A stretch of 64,000 bases of DNA, taken from assembly GCA_009760855.2 (NCBI GenBank), contig WPIO01000007.1, positions 6,932,501 to 6,996,500 on the forward strand, in the 5' to 3' direction. Numbering within the stretch: the first letter of the stretch is position 1; each line of letters opens with the position of its first letter. Below are positions 45,882 to 56,599 of the stretch, piece after piece. This stretch comes from Cristatella mucedo (taxonomy: Eukaryota; Bryozoa; Phylactolaemata; Cristatellidae). The notes under the pieces are model-generated. The model saw nothing but the letters and a program-made list of their open reading frames with translations. It had not been told where the DNA came from and did no database searches. Position numbers and translations under genes: made by a program.

Positions 45882-46650
45882 TATCAAAAATGACAGTTTC
45901 GGAAGGTTGATTGATCAGATTGAGGCGAAGAAGATATTTTCGCGTGGAGAGCATCGATGTCAAGGCTCTCTAGATATTTTGCTGTTCACAGATGATTTTA
46001 GATGCTGAGGGGCACAAGTTTTAGACTGAATGGGATCTGCATATCGTCAGATATGCACAATTTGGTAATAATATGGAATGACAGCATGCAGTTGTAGGAG
46101 AAAATTTGTTCGAGTGTGTTACCATTTATGTCAGTAGGGTTACACACATAAGCCATTAGAAAAATGAGTTACTCAGTGCTTAAAACTTGGTGTTGAAGCC
46201 TTCAGATAAGTTATCAAATGAACGTTAAAATCCCTCACAACGAGGAAATATCGATTTGCTTCACACAGAATTGAAATGAGATAAGAGAAATCTGAAATAA
46301 AGGAGGACTTGGTACCTGGTGGGCGATAGACTACTGCTACTAATGGAATCTTGCTGTCGAATACGTCTAATAGATTCGAAATACTGCTTCGAGAGACTGC
46401 GAACGGCTTGAAATTGAAAGATGAGCGTGTGATAATGGCAACCCCGCCACCAGTGTTGATTCGTCATGGGATCTGAAAGACGAAGAAGGAGCGTATTGCG
46501 GTTGCATCGTTAATGGTTGGGCATTTAACCAATTTTAGCCATTCTTAGTCTTGGCGAGCAGGTCAAGGACTTTTTGTGAAATAAGGTCGCTTAATAACAG
46601 GGATTTTTAGCTCATTGAGCGTAGATATCAAAGACAAGTGTTAAGTTGGG
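45882..46650 (-). mobile_element. Family A LINE, endonuclease part of the split copy
   Basis: On the minus strand the frame reads GGGVAIITRSSFNFKPFAVS, then LVAVVYRPPGTKSSFISDFS and YFLVVRDFNVH, matching the APE-endonuclease blocks GGGVA, YRPP and GDFN; the GDFN glycine is Arg here. The following linker (to 45882) keeps the same orientation as the RT part at 42.0-44.6 kb. A 5' UTR or ORF1 is not recognised. Confidence 0.72.
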
Positions 46651-47593
46651 CCCGCGGTATTATAGCAGGCCTGATGACCGTTAAGTTAGAGAGATTCACA
46701 ACGACGCTAGAGGAAGATCGTGCTGTGTCGCTCGTGACAATGCTGCGAATACTAAACGAGGGGGCCTCCGGTCGTAACCCCGCGTTGGCCAACACGGCCC
46801 CCCCCCGCGCTTTCTATTGTTGAGCTTCCTTTTGATAATGCGTAATACACGGACCTTAGCAACAGCAATTGCACCTAGAAAATGTATATGAACGACGAGA
46901 AAAAAACGGTCATAGGTACGCATGATTATAACTAATAAGAAGGGTACCATAGCAACCGGCGAATCAAAGGCAGCCTCCGGTCGGAGAAGAGGTAGACCCA
47001 GCTCCTGGCAGTGAGCATTTAGATGTCCATGGACGCGTAATTTATAACGCACTGTGGTCAAATAGCAAACTGATAGGCTTTAGAAAGGTCTTCACTTTAC
47101 TGGTTTCCGTGTACGATATTCACAAGAACTTCGATTTTAATCTGAGAACTCTGTAACCACAAGAGACGTTAGTAGCGCCTGGTGTCGGGAGGTGGGAAGG
47201 ATCTATGGAGCGCTGCACCTGCATTTCAATCATCAAGGACAGCCGACCTCAAGTTGGATTAATAAACTGAACTTTTGATATTCTCCGGTACCCACCCACC
47301 CGGGCCGGGGGGGGGGCTTGTATGCAGCCGCAATGACGTATCCACTAGAGCTGCAGACGCCGATAAATTCGTGAATTAGTAAAACACAACTGCACTCAAA
47401 CTGCAGTGTGCATTACTTATTCTATTTATTCCTATGCGCATTCCTATGCGTACATATGCATCTACATATACGGATAGGCTCAGCATATGCACAGGTATTC
47501 GTACGATCGTCGATGTATTCGTACGATCGTCACTTGCTAGCCACTGTAAAACCTAGTGTGACATGGACAATGGATCTGCATTGTCCATGTCAC
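46651..47593. other. Unassigned DNA
   Basis: Contains short C and G homopolymers (near 46800 and 47310) and a duplicated GTATTCGTACGATCGTC (about 47486-47530). No gene recognised. Confidence 0.4.
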
Positions 47594-48560
47594 TTTCATG
47601 TTCTAAAACGACCTTTCACTTCACGACCACATCAGCTTGACAGTAATGTCTGCCAGCTTTCAACTACTTAACCTTGCAAAAATTTGGGCCCGTTAAGACA
47701 TCAAAACCATCCACATCAAAGGTGGCTCGGGCGTTAGTGACGTCGTCTTGACTTCTATAACTCACTGCTTATTAGTATACCGGCCTGTGCTCTCAGGCGC
47801 TTTCAGCGGCAGATAGGCTGGTCTCTCGTGAGCTTTGCAGCGACCACATCACACCATGTCTCGCCGATGTGCACAGGCACCCAATCAAGCAGTGCATCGA
47901 CTTTTAGGTTATGCCACTCACTTTTAGGTCCCTCCATTCTCTAGCCTCAGCTGCTCCTATCAGAGCTACTCCTCAGCTATGCGTCGTACCACGTGCTTTT
48001 CTGACTCAAGTCATTTAGCTGTTCCTTGAACGAACCTCACATCCTTTGGAAACCATGCCTTTAGTTCCTATGCTTCCAAAGCCTTGAACTCACTCAGGAC
48101 CGATGTCACGACACCCCCTCCCGATTTGACGACATTCGGAAAGAAGCTATAAACGCAGCTGTTTCTCGTAGCATTTTTGGGGTTCTAATGATTTGTCCTT
48201 TGCGTGCTTACGCACGCTGACACGGCCCACGTCACCATTGACCCCGTATTATGCACGTAGACACTGCATTTTACAAATAAAAAAATAAATAAAATACTGG
48301 CTGATTAACCAGCCTCTTTTGTATAGCGACAGAAGAACCTTTACGGCTACCGCCACCGCTTGCAGTGGCGATAAAGGATCGCCCACCGCAGGATTCGAAA
48401 CCACGACCTCGGGGCCGATGTCGTGAAAAGTAGCCGCCTTACCTAGTGAGCCATTACAAGTGTACGGTCATGCTTCTTGTACTGCATATGTAAAGTGCCT
48501 AGAATAAAATTAGGTTCTCCGACGATTCCATAAAAACCTATTACCATTATTATTCGTATA
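47594..48560 (+). mobile_element. Old family A LINE, interrupted by a SINE
   Basis: Degenerate codons follow SLDDHISST, ACLDKD, TSRLDFYNSLL, the SDHITP-LADVHR block and FGNHAFSSYASKA-like sequence. The 3' UTR (GTAAAGTGCCTAGAATAAAA) and ATTACCATTATTATTC tail resume after the SINE, at about 48463. Many frameshifts mark it as one of the older copies. Confidence 0.65.
48277..48462 (-). mobile_element. tRNA-derived SINE (family 1) nested in a LINE
   Basis: The plus strand begins with an A-rich tail complement (AAATAAAAAAATAAATAAAA), then CTGGCTGATTAACCAGCC, and ends with the inverted B box (GGATTCGAAACCACGACCTC) and the head CCTTACCTAGTGAGCCATTA. The LINE 3' UTR is continuous on either side. TTACAA-like bases at both borders may be the target duplication. 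Confidence 0.72.
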
Positions 48561-48754
48561 TAATTATACAGAGTATTTTCGTTGGTACCTTTGCATTTGC
48601 GTATATGAGCCCGATGGCAGTTACCCGCGGTACCAAATTTCCGCAAGTAGAATCGCAATTAATTATTTATTTTGCGGATAGCGGCTCTAAAAAATATAGC
48701 CTTTCGAAGTCGAAAACGCCGTTGATATAATTCAGGAATAGAATCGTCAGAATC

Positions 48755-49105
48755 ATGTCGAAGCAAACTGAAGAACTATGTGTGCAAGAGCTCAATGAAA
48801 GGATGCACGCTATGGTTGGCTATAATGACGGTATAAAAGATGTCAGCAACGATTTTCTTAGCAACGCAATGGAACCGGTGTGCAAGTTCTTGGAAAAGTT
48901 TCCTGGCTGCTCGGGGCGTGCAGATACGCTCTGTGGGGTGCCCGAAGAAGACACCGGCGGTTGTCCCAAATCGGCCATCAATCTTGAGCTATTTCTTGAA
49001 AAAATAGGCTCAATTTTTGCGATCGAACCCTGGGTCTTTGCCCTGGATCTGGTCAGCTGCAACGCACTTGCACAATTGTTTTCGAAATCACTGTATTGCT
49101 GCTGA
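48755..49105 (+). CDS. Unassigned 116-codon ORF, possible exon
   Basis: The frame starts MSKQTEELCVQELNERMHAM and ends LAQLFSKSLYCC. Composition is protein-like: acidic, with mixed amphipathic stretches, six cysteines and no low-complexity run, unlike most other open frames here. No family is recognised. The initiator has an acceptable context (ATCATGT). It lies in non-repetitive sequence after a LINE tail. It may be chance, a single-exon gene or an exon. Confidence 0.25.
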   Translation: MSKQTEELCVQELNERMHAMVGYNDGIKDVSNDFLSNAMEPVCKFLEKFPGCSGRADTLCGVPEEDTGGCPKSAINLELFLEKIGSIFAIEPWVFALDLVSCNALAQLFSKSLYCC

Positions 49106-49339
49106 CAAATAGAACTCGACGAGCCCAAAATGTTAAGCCTTATTTGCATATAATTTGGACCAATATTCAAGTAGTTGTCGCAGTCCACGCTCACCCAGGT
49201 TACCATGGTAACCCGAGTTATCGCCATCGAGCTCATATGCATTTGTATGTAAGTGTATATGTTTACCTCCATACATACACACAGGGTACATACACATGCA
49301 TATTTATAAAGATTGAATGATTAAAAATATTGTTTAATC

Positions 49340-49445
49340 TTCTCGCTGACCAGTCCTAATGGCTTTGACACCGCTTGCAGTGGTATTTGCGAATGCCTGC
49401 TTCAGGATTCAAATTCGTCAATAAGTAGGCTTTGCACCTTGCAGC
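49340..49445 (-). mobile_element. Possible SINE family 1 fragment
   Basis: CTGACCAG...CACCGCTTGCAGTGG...CAGGATTCAAATTCGTC follows the order of the minus-strand 48.3 kb SINE (ACCGCTTGCAGTGGC, CAGGATTCGAAACC) but is diverged and incomplete. Confidence 0.35.
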
Positions 49446-50986
49446 TTCTCTGGCCTCTCATTATCAATGCACTCGAATACTACCTAATTCATTGCGTAGG
49501 CATGTATACCAACTTATTAAAGTATTTTGGCCTTTCGTGAACGTTCTTTGGAAAATCACACTTCAAATAACATCACGGTCATTTTCTTGCGCAGGCCTGG
49601 TAACTGTGCAGGAGTTGATATAATTAAAATCTGCCTGATGACGTTGGTGGCGAAGCCCAATTTTGTAACGACAGCATGAGCTGCAAAGATTTTGGGTGCT
49701 GTTATAAGTGCTTCTCTTTCAGTGACGGCAGCCGCGGCACAGCGCTCCAAATCCGGCCGCTGTGGGGGTGGTCAGCTTTGCGACAGCGGACGGAAGCTGT
49801 GCTTGAGAAGGAGACATGTGGCGGCCTAAAAATCCTTAGGGCACTGTTCGCTAGTGATTGCGATTTAAGAGCCTAAGACTAAGAAGCTCTCCCTTCTAAG
49901 CGGCGTCGCTTTTCCTTTTTTGTGTATCGATTTCGCTGCTCGTGAGAACTTTGCATAGTTGGGATATCGCCGTTTATTTGTGCTAAAGCGTTCTAGTCCC
50001 AATGTACCACAACTAACCGGAGTCCTAGTTTACTATACACGGTACGCTCAGGCGTATACATACGAAATATGTAAGAAGCTCTCAAGAGCTTACTTCACGC
50101 CTTCTTATTGATGGCAAATTGTCATATTGTACCCATATTTTTGCATCGATTGAGAGTTATTTTTAAATACATAGCTTAAGGTCACGCTGTACGGAAAGCT
50201 GTAGCAAATTTAATTGGCGAACATGTGTGCATGCATGCCAGAACTGTGATGGAATAAAGCAGGCAAGAAGATATGCTACTCACGAAACGTCGGCTCCCTC
50301 AGCACAACGTTCAAGGAGCCTGCAAGGCCGCCCATACCTTACCAGCAAGTCATAGACGGCTCCCTAAGCACAAATAATCAGCCCAGTTTTTCTTGGGCAG
50401 GTTTGGTGTTAAAGACAAACTCGATTGCGGATGATTTTCACGATCATTGTGGTCAACTCATCCCAGTGGAAAACGAAAGAGCTAGAGATCTGCAAAATTC
50501 CTCCACGCTAGCCCGAACTGCGCGAGTCTCTATTGCCTGTCAAGGTGCGGCGATTATGTAGTAGGTAGATGAATGGATGAGATACGCGAGGGACAAATGG
50601 GAAGCGATTGTCGCCAGCCGTCGGTCGTCATCAAACGGTGGCTCGAAGCCTCTCTTGCTTCGAGCAGACGCAGGTCGTGCGTTAATGGCGTTATCTGCTT
50701 ACTGCCGAGCACCCGACGATCAATCGCTTGTCATCATTAAGCATTTTCCACGTAAAGAGCCCCTTGAGGAGCTCCGTGTTTCTAGGTTGACTACTTCGGC
50801 CTGACCTAAAGCTCCTACTCAGATGGACGCGTAGGATTGCGCTCGCTAACCGACCATTACGTCGTTCTGGAGCTTAAAAAAGATTGCGATCAAATCCATA
50901 TATCACTCATGTCTAATCTCGTGGGCTGCGTTAAGAAAACTGAATTATCCATTCCAAAAATGTGCCTCAGATATTGCTACAATTAC
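49446..50986. other. Unassigned DNA
   Basis: No gene or repeat family recognised. Confidence 0.4.
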
Positions 50987-51135
<149 letters not shown>

Positions 51136-51839
51136 TATATATAAGTTAAGGCGTTAAGTGAGAAAGTGTTTCGAAATAATCTCTACTGAATCTTTCTTGG
51201 GGCTCCCATTAATTTGCAAAAGCTTCTTTACACATTCTAGGAGCTGCAATTTCTGGCTTCCTTCACCCTCCTATATTACAGAGGTAGCGGGATATTGGCA
51301 GTCGGCGTGCAGATTGTCACCAATTGTACTGTAAGGAGTACATTAATCTAAACGCAAATCCTAGAAATTCACGATACTTGGCAAACGCTCTACATCCTAT
51401 GGGCCAGTCGAAAGTCATCCAATATACGTGCAGGTACGCGCGAAGCCATTGTGCTTAGACTCGGTTAATTTAGGCGTCAGATGTCATTATCATTTCTAGG
51501 ACTCATTTTTCCGCTGCCTGTGCATACAGACCCTGGTGTCGCTTAGTCAAACACGGCCAGTTGCTTTCTACTGAGCAGTTGGCCTCGAAACGAATCCTCC
51601 GACGACTTGCTTACTTAAACGCTTGCAATCCGACGACAGCAAGGAATGAGGAAGCGTAACTCAGCAGCGAGACCACTTTCACCACCCCTCCCCATCGTAA
51701 CATCTTTCGTAATTTCAGTTGGACCTCTCGCTGCGGCTGAGCAGTAGTGACGGAAGGATTAGCAGTTGTACTTCCTTCGCGTCAGCGAACGCAGTGAGTA
51801 AAGGAAGAAACGTCGCGCCGTTCTCAGCAGCCGATTCAA

Positions 51840-52400
51840 GGACGCTGCTTGTAGGATGTCCTGGCCAGCCTAGCTAAGAGGCATAACGAAATAAAGAGCC
51901 CTCGTCCAACGAGGCCGCGAGCTAGCGAAAGCCTCTGCTGGCGCATGCACGCACAACGGTGCTCGGCAGCCGATCGAACGCTGAAGCGTCCCCCTCCAGT
52001 CAGCGCCAGTCGACGCCCGCCATTCGCTAGCCAATGCAGGCTCAGCGGAGCAGCAGCTTCAGCCGGAGCAGCTCGCTGCGCGCAGCTCGCGCGGACGCGC
52101 CGGCCACGCGACTTCAGCCAGTCGCTTTCCCACGGGAAGTAGCAGGCGTCGAAGGCAGCGATCCAGCAGCTCGGAGGGCCAGCGGAAGGGGCGCCAAGGT
52201 ACGACGACGAGGCGACGCCGCTAGCGAGACTCCTTGCGAGAAGGAGCGCGAGGGCGCAGAGGAGCCGCCACCGGAGGAGCAGGGCAGCCGCTTCGCTGAG
52301 CTCGGAGCTTCCAGCGCTCGGCGAGCGCCTTTCCCCCCCCCCCCGTCGACCTCCAGCACGTTTCCGAGGTGTCGGAGTGGGCCCTCTCGCGAGTTTTAGC
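51840..52400. promoter_or_regulatory. CpG-rich block
   Basis: High G+C with frequent CG dinucleotides, which opens long overlapping frames on both strands (188 codons minus, 121 plus) with Ala/Arg/Ser-rich composition. No domain is seen. It may be a CpG-rich promoter region or merely local composition. Confidence 0.35.
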
Positions 52401-53221
52401 ACCTCGGCGGGTTTAACTAGAGACCGGATCTACTTCGCAAAGCCGTGTAAAATCAGTCAGCTTGAGACTAAATAGCGTATTAGAATTCTTCAGTTCTGCT
52501 TTATAGACATAATAGGCTGTAAAAAACATTTTAGCTATCGACCGGCGGCTTGGGCACTGCCGGCCGCGCCCACTACTTCCGGCGTACGTATCCTCCGAAT
52601 CCAGTCTCGAAATTCACTCGACGTTCCTCTCCACCAGAAGCAACAGCTCAAACCCCGCAATTGTTGGGTTGTATTGCTCTGAAGACGATCTTGCTTTTTC
52701 CCGTTCCTGAAGTTACGATCAGTCTCGTCGAAATTTTCCACCAGCAGGCCGAACGCTGAACTTTATATTTTCTCACTAGTCTTCGAGCGCGTACCTGCAT
52801 CCTCTGACCCCGGATTAGGTTGCGTCTGCCAAGATACAGCTGAGGATGAGAATGACCCCGTTTTCTAGCAGCCGAGCAGCATTAGCGTCTGCGTCACCTG
52901 TGACCTGTGACCTGTGCGGGTCTTAATATCGCGACGCTACCGGGCACGAGGCTACATAATGTGGGTGAAACTGCTATCTCATTGCCGAATTACTTTACCG
53001 ACGGCACCTAAGTGATCAGCAGCTGTGTGACTGACCTGTACCGCATCCAGACGACAGGTGACATTCGATTTGTGTTCCACGATACTGATGAGCCAATGCA
53101 GTACACCCACTGGTATGTCAAAAAGAACGCACCGAGCGCCTGCCTAGCTAATCGGTCTCACAGCTCGCCACCCTGTCCCAGTAGCAAGGCGCTGCCGCTG
53201 CAATAGCACCCTGCTAATGTA

Positions 53222-53223
<2 letters not shown>
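52401..53223. other. Unassigned DNA
   Basis: No gene recognised. ACCTGTGACCTGTGACCTGTG near 52897 is a small tandem repeat. Confidence 0.4.
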
Positions 53224-53298
<75 letters not shown>

Positions 53299-53327
53299 CT
53301 CTTTCCCCTCTCTCTCTCTCTCTCTCT
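53224..53327. repeat. (CT)n microsatellite
   Basis: Pure CT with GCTCTCTTTCCCC interruption, then degenerate CTGTCTGCCTGC sequence. Confidence 0.95.
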
Positions 53328-53516
53328 GTCCGTCTGCCTGCCTGCATGTCTGTCTTTCTGTGTGACTGCCGGTCTGTCTGTCCTTCTCACTCGCTCATTG
53401 GTCTTTAGTCTTACCTTAGCTCCTTAGGCGACGGCTAGCAGAATTGCGACTTTACTTGCCGGCGGACTTTACGGCTTTCCTCGAGCGCATTGAATCGATT
53501 GTATTCGCCACCAATT

Positions 53517-53522
53517 TTTATT
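53517..53522 (-). promoter_or_regulatory. Candidate poly(A) signal AATAAA downstream of the receptor exon
   Basis: On the minus strand an AATAAA hexamer lies about 850 bases 3' of the receptor stop codon. It is the first canonical hexamer I noticed in that direction and would give a plausible 3' UTR. The (CT)n tract at 53.2-53.3 kb lies beyond it. No transcript evidence is available. Confidence 0.3.
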
Positions 53523-54371
53523 TCTGACGTACCTAGACTTATACAAAGATGAGGGTCTGGTAGCGCTATTATAAAGGAGTACAATTTTAAATGTTGCAGA
53601 CAGGACAGCTGGAAGCACCGTTCGCCATCGCCGATGCCCGAATGGGTCAAATGTCGCGGCGGCGGAAGAGCGTACACGACGCGTCGACCTGGATACAGCT
53701 AAATACAGACCCGCCTGTATCGCTGTCGACTCAATCGCCGCGACGCGACGGGAGACGCGAGGAGCGCGTTAGCTCTTAGGCGCTCAAAGCCGCTCGCGGA
53801 GCGCCTCTCGCCGATACGTGGCGGCTGCGACTAACGACCCGGGCCGGACTTCCGAAGGATTCCGGAGAATTCTGAGCGTGTTCCGGCGTCAACGTAAGCA
53901 ACTGAGCGAGACGCGCGCGTCGCGCGAGCTGCCGCCGGGTGACAGTTCGTGCGAGCCGAGCCGCCACGCAGCTTCAGATGGCGCGGCTGCGGCAGTCGCC
54001 TATGCACACACGGTGGCTCGGCCGGCCCGTAACGGCAGCAGCCGACGCGCGGCGAGACGCGCGTCGCCGCACTGGAGCGCTCGCGTACGGTAGAGAAGCG
54101 AACGCGTGCGCATCTAGCTCGAACGCCGCTTCCCGGGACGTCCTGCAAACAGAAAATACTTGCGTCGCTGTCTGCCGGTGGCTGCGCGGCACGGACCGCT
54201 CGCCTGGCCGGCCGGCATTTGGAGACTGCCGCCGGAGCGCCGCCGTTCCGAGCGCTGCCCGACTCTCGCCCGCCGCTCCAAAGCCTGGCCTCGGTATTGC
54301 CGAGACGCCGCCAGACTGCCGCAGGCCCGCTTCGGGTGCGGCAGAACGCTGCCGGTCGGCCGAGCGCTGGC

Positions 54372-54722
54372 CTACGTCGAGGCGTTGGACGTGCGGCGGC
54401 TGACCTCCGATGACACGGTGGCTCCGTGTCCGTTGAGCACAGGCGATCGGCGCTGGCTGCCGTTCGGCTGCCGCCTCGGCTTCTGCAGATAGCGGCAGGT
54501 CAGGTAGTGGACGAACGCCTCGCGGAACTTCTTGGAGAACGCGCTGTACAGTAACGGATTGATGGCGCTGTTGGCGAACACCAGGGTCCGGGCGAACAGC
54601 GAGAACCAGACGCTGCCAAAGAGCCGTTCCTTGGGCATGAATGAGTTGTACACCACCCAGACTCGGTACGGCATCCAGAGGATGGCAAAAAGCAGCGTGA
54701 CGACCACCAGCATCTTCACGAT
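54372..54722 (-). CDS. Terminal coding exon of a TRH-receptor-like class A GPCR (TM6, TM7, C-tail)
   Basis: The exon encodes 116 residues and a stop on the minus strand. It opens in TM6 (KMLVVVTLLFAILWMPYR), where LWMPYR is the CWxP toggle-switch region in the form typical of thyrotropin-releasing hormone receptors. A short extracellular loop 3 follows, then TM7 with NSAINPLLY, the NPxxY activation motif. Helix 8 (SKKFREAF) comes next, then a cysteine (LTCRY) that could be palmitoylated, and a Ser/Thr-rich tail. I start the exon at 54722 because the minus strand just upstream reads a pyrimidine-rich stretch ending TTCTTGGCAG, a good 3' splice site in phase 0. From memory, vertebrate TRHR coding sequence is also interrupted by an intron at the start of TM6, which fits. 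The in-frame codons upstream of 54722 (to 54923) are low-complexity Ala/Arg/Gly and look like intron. The protein would be a plasma-membrane neuropeptide receptor coupled to G proteins. TM1-TM5 exons are not found between 54.9 and 64 kb. Another peptide receptor close to TRHR is the main alternative. Confidence 0.78.
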   Translation of the reverse strand: MVKMLVVVTLLFAILWMPYRVWVVYNSFMPKERLFGSVWFSLFARTLVFANSAINPLLYSAFSKKFREAFVHYLTCRYLQKPRRQPNGSQRRSPVLNGHGATVSSEVSRRTSNAST

Positions 54723-55124
54723 CTGCCAAGAAATGCGGCAGCGGTCCGGCCTGGCTGCAGGCAGCGAGCAGCCTTTGTCGCGCCGCCGACCGCCTGGCGG
54801 TTCGCAGCCCGTAACGACAGACGCCGATGCCGCTTCAGCGGCAACTCGACGAACCGGCTTAGTTTCCGGACAGCAGATGGCTGCCGCGGCGCCGGAAGTA
54901 GCGTTCCCGCGCCGCGAGGCCACCTATGGATGCATCCGAATCTTTGTCTGCGAAGCTATCGAGTCAAGTAAAGCTCCGAGGGCAAACGAGAGCAGCCTGG
55001 AGGACTTGGCTCGAGCAGCCCTTCTCACAAGCAAAGCGTCGCGGGTGCTCCGGAGCCGGTGCGCTGCTGACTACTAAGCTCCAGTCGAGACAGAGAGCTG
55101 CTCTGAAAGGCGCCAGCACCCCTA

Positions 55125-55152
55125 AACACGCAGGCAGGCAGGCAGGCAGAGG
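55125..55152. repeat. (CAGG)n short tandem repeat
   Basis: About five CAGG units at 55131-55150. Confidence 0.9.
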
Positions 55153-55210
55153 CTCTCGCACTGAAGGCAGACAGCAACACGGCTTCGACCCGCTGCTCGG
55201 CGCCGGCGGC

Positions 55211-55325
55211 GGGGCCGTCACGAGTATCGCGCCGTCACGAGTATCGCGCCGTCACCAGCATCTCGCTGTCACCAGCATCTCGCCGTCACGAGCGTCGCGC
55301 GCCGTCACGAGCCGTCACGTCTCGC
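55211..55325. repeat. CCGTCACGAGTATCGCG-type minisatellite
   Basis: Six or so 17-18-base units (GCCGTCACGAGTATCGCG, GCCGTCACCAGCATCTCG and variants) in tandem. Units diverge towards the right edge. Confidence 0.85.
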
Positions 55326-55483
55326 CAGCTGCTCAGCGCGGACGAGCTCACTGGCGGTCGCCTCTCGCTGGCCGCACAGACAGATGGCTGCCAGCGACGG
55401 TCGCGAGACCCGACCGGCACTCGCGGCCAAGACAGGGGCAGAGCGCCGCCGCTGCACATGCGAGAGATGCTTTCTTACGAAAC

Positions 55484-55742
55484 GACATGTTCTCTCCTGC
55501 TGCCGACTGCGTCACGCCCTGTCAAGCGGTCCCGAGCTGCTACTTCCATGCTACTCAATTCCTCAGCTGCCTTACTGACTCATCTATGCTTCTCACTTTC
55601 TCTTTGTTTCGCGAAATGAAGTCTGCTGGCCGCGGATTTCGAACCGAAAGGCCGCATAGGCTTTGAGTTCGCTATAGAAAACTCTCCTGCGTGACATCCA
55701 CTCTGTCCTTAGTGGCTTTTTCGGAGTTAAAATACATTACTG
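55484..55742 (+). mobile_element. Family B LINE, 3' fragment
   Basis: CGACATGTTCTCTCCTGCTG, GAGCTGCTACTTCCATGCTA and the CTTCTCACTTTCTCTTTGTT block, then a diverged GCGGATTTCGAACCGAAAGG. The 3' UTR ends in AAAATACATTACTGAG. It lies about 0.8 kb upstream of the receptor exon on the gene's strand, so it would be intronic. Confidence 0.75.
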
Positions 55743-56195
55743 AGATGCATACCAGCGACCGCAACCGACGAGTGGGGAAAAGCAACGTGTGCGGCGGTGA
55801 GCACGGCGGGCGGCCTTAGGACGACCGTGCCGCTCCATGACAACGGCTCGTCGTACTGCAACACGAGCTCGGCGCGACGACTTCGGTGGCGGCAACCTCG
55901 GGGCGACGCGCGCGCGCTCGTCGACCAGCTCTCGTACGTAATTAGACGATCCTGCGCGCGACCTGGCGACCTGGGGTCGACCAGCGTCGGCGTATAGCTG
56001 TGGAGGAAGAGAGGCGCTCGAAAACTCGTCGAGCGAGACATGAGTCTCGGCGTACCCGCATGGGGCAGGTAGCGCTTGCCGAGAGCAGCGAGGTACGGCC
56101 GGCTCTCGAACTAGCCCATTTGCGACACTCTTCGGTCCGACGGCGGGACGCGTCAGCGCCTCGACGGCAGCGGCGTGTGAAACGACACGATTAAG
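55743..56195. other. Unassigned GC-rich DNA
   Basis: No domain recognised. Confidence 0.4.
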
Positions 56196-56320
56196 CGCAG
56201 AGAGGACTGGAGGGCAGAGAGAAGCGGAGCGTAGAGAGAATTAGAGCGAAGAGAGGAGTGGAGCAAAAGAGGAGCAGAGCGGAGCTCAGAGAGGAGAGGA
56301 GCGAAGAGAGCAGCTCGAGG
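56196..56320. repeat. Purine-rich GAGAGGAG-type imperfect repeat
   Basis: Nearly all A/G on the plus strand with repeated GCAGAGAGGA, GCGAAGAGAGGA and GAGCGGAGC units. Such tracts can form triplex DNA. Confidence 0.65.
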
Positions 56321-56599
56321 CAACTATTGACAGGAAGTTGGTGGGTGTCGCGAATAAATAAACAGGCCGTCGCTCGGATCCAGCAGCGACGGTGGTGGCG
56401 CCGGCGGGCCGCGTGCCAAGTTCCGAAGTACCACCAGGCACTTGGTCACATTCGTCAGCTCATCAGCCGCGTTTCGTCCCCGAGGCTTCGCTGCACGGGC
56501 CTTCCTAGGCTAGCAGCCATGGCGGGCTCGGCGGGCGGCTCTATGGCGGCTAATCGAGATACGGTCATCGTTTACCGTGCCATCCGTGCGCTTGTTAAT

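Noticed and set aside
51836-52402. 188-codon minus ORF and overlapping plus ORFs
   Set aside because: High CpG content removes stops on both strands; composition is low-complexity and no domain is visible.
53939-54403. 154-codon plus ORF opposite the receptor exon, and the 251-codon minus ORF 53974-54729
   Set aside because: Both are shadows in the GC-rich region around the receptor exon; only the frame with the TM6/TM7 motifs is supported.
54723-54923. Upstream extension of the receptor frame to the Met at 54923
   Set aside because: The codons are Ala/Gly/Arg-rich without the TM5 or intracellular-loop pattern, and a strong splice acceptor falls at 54722/54723.
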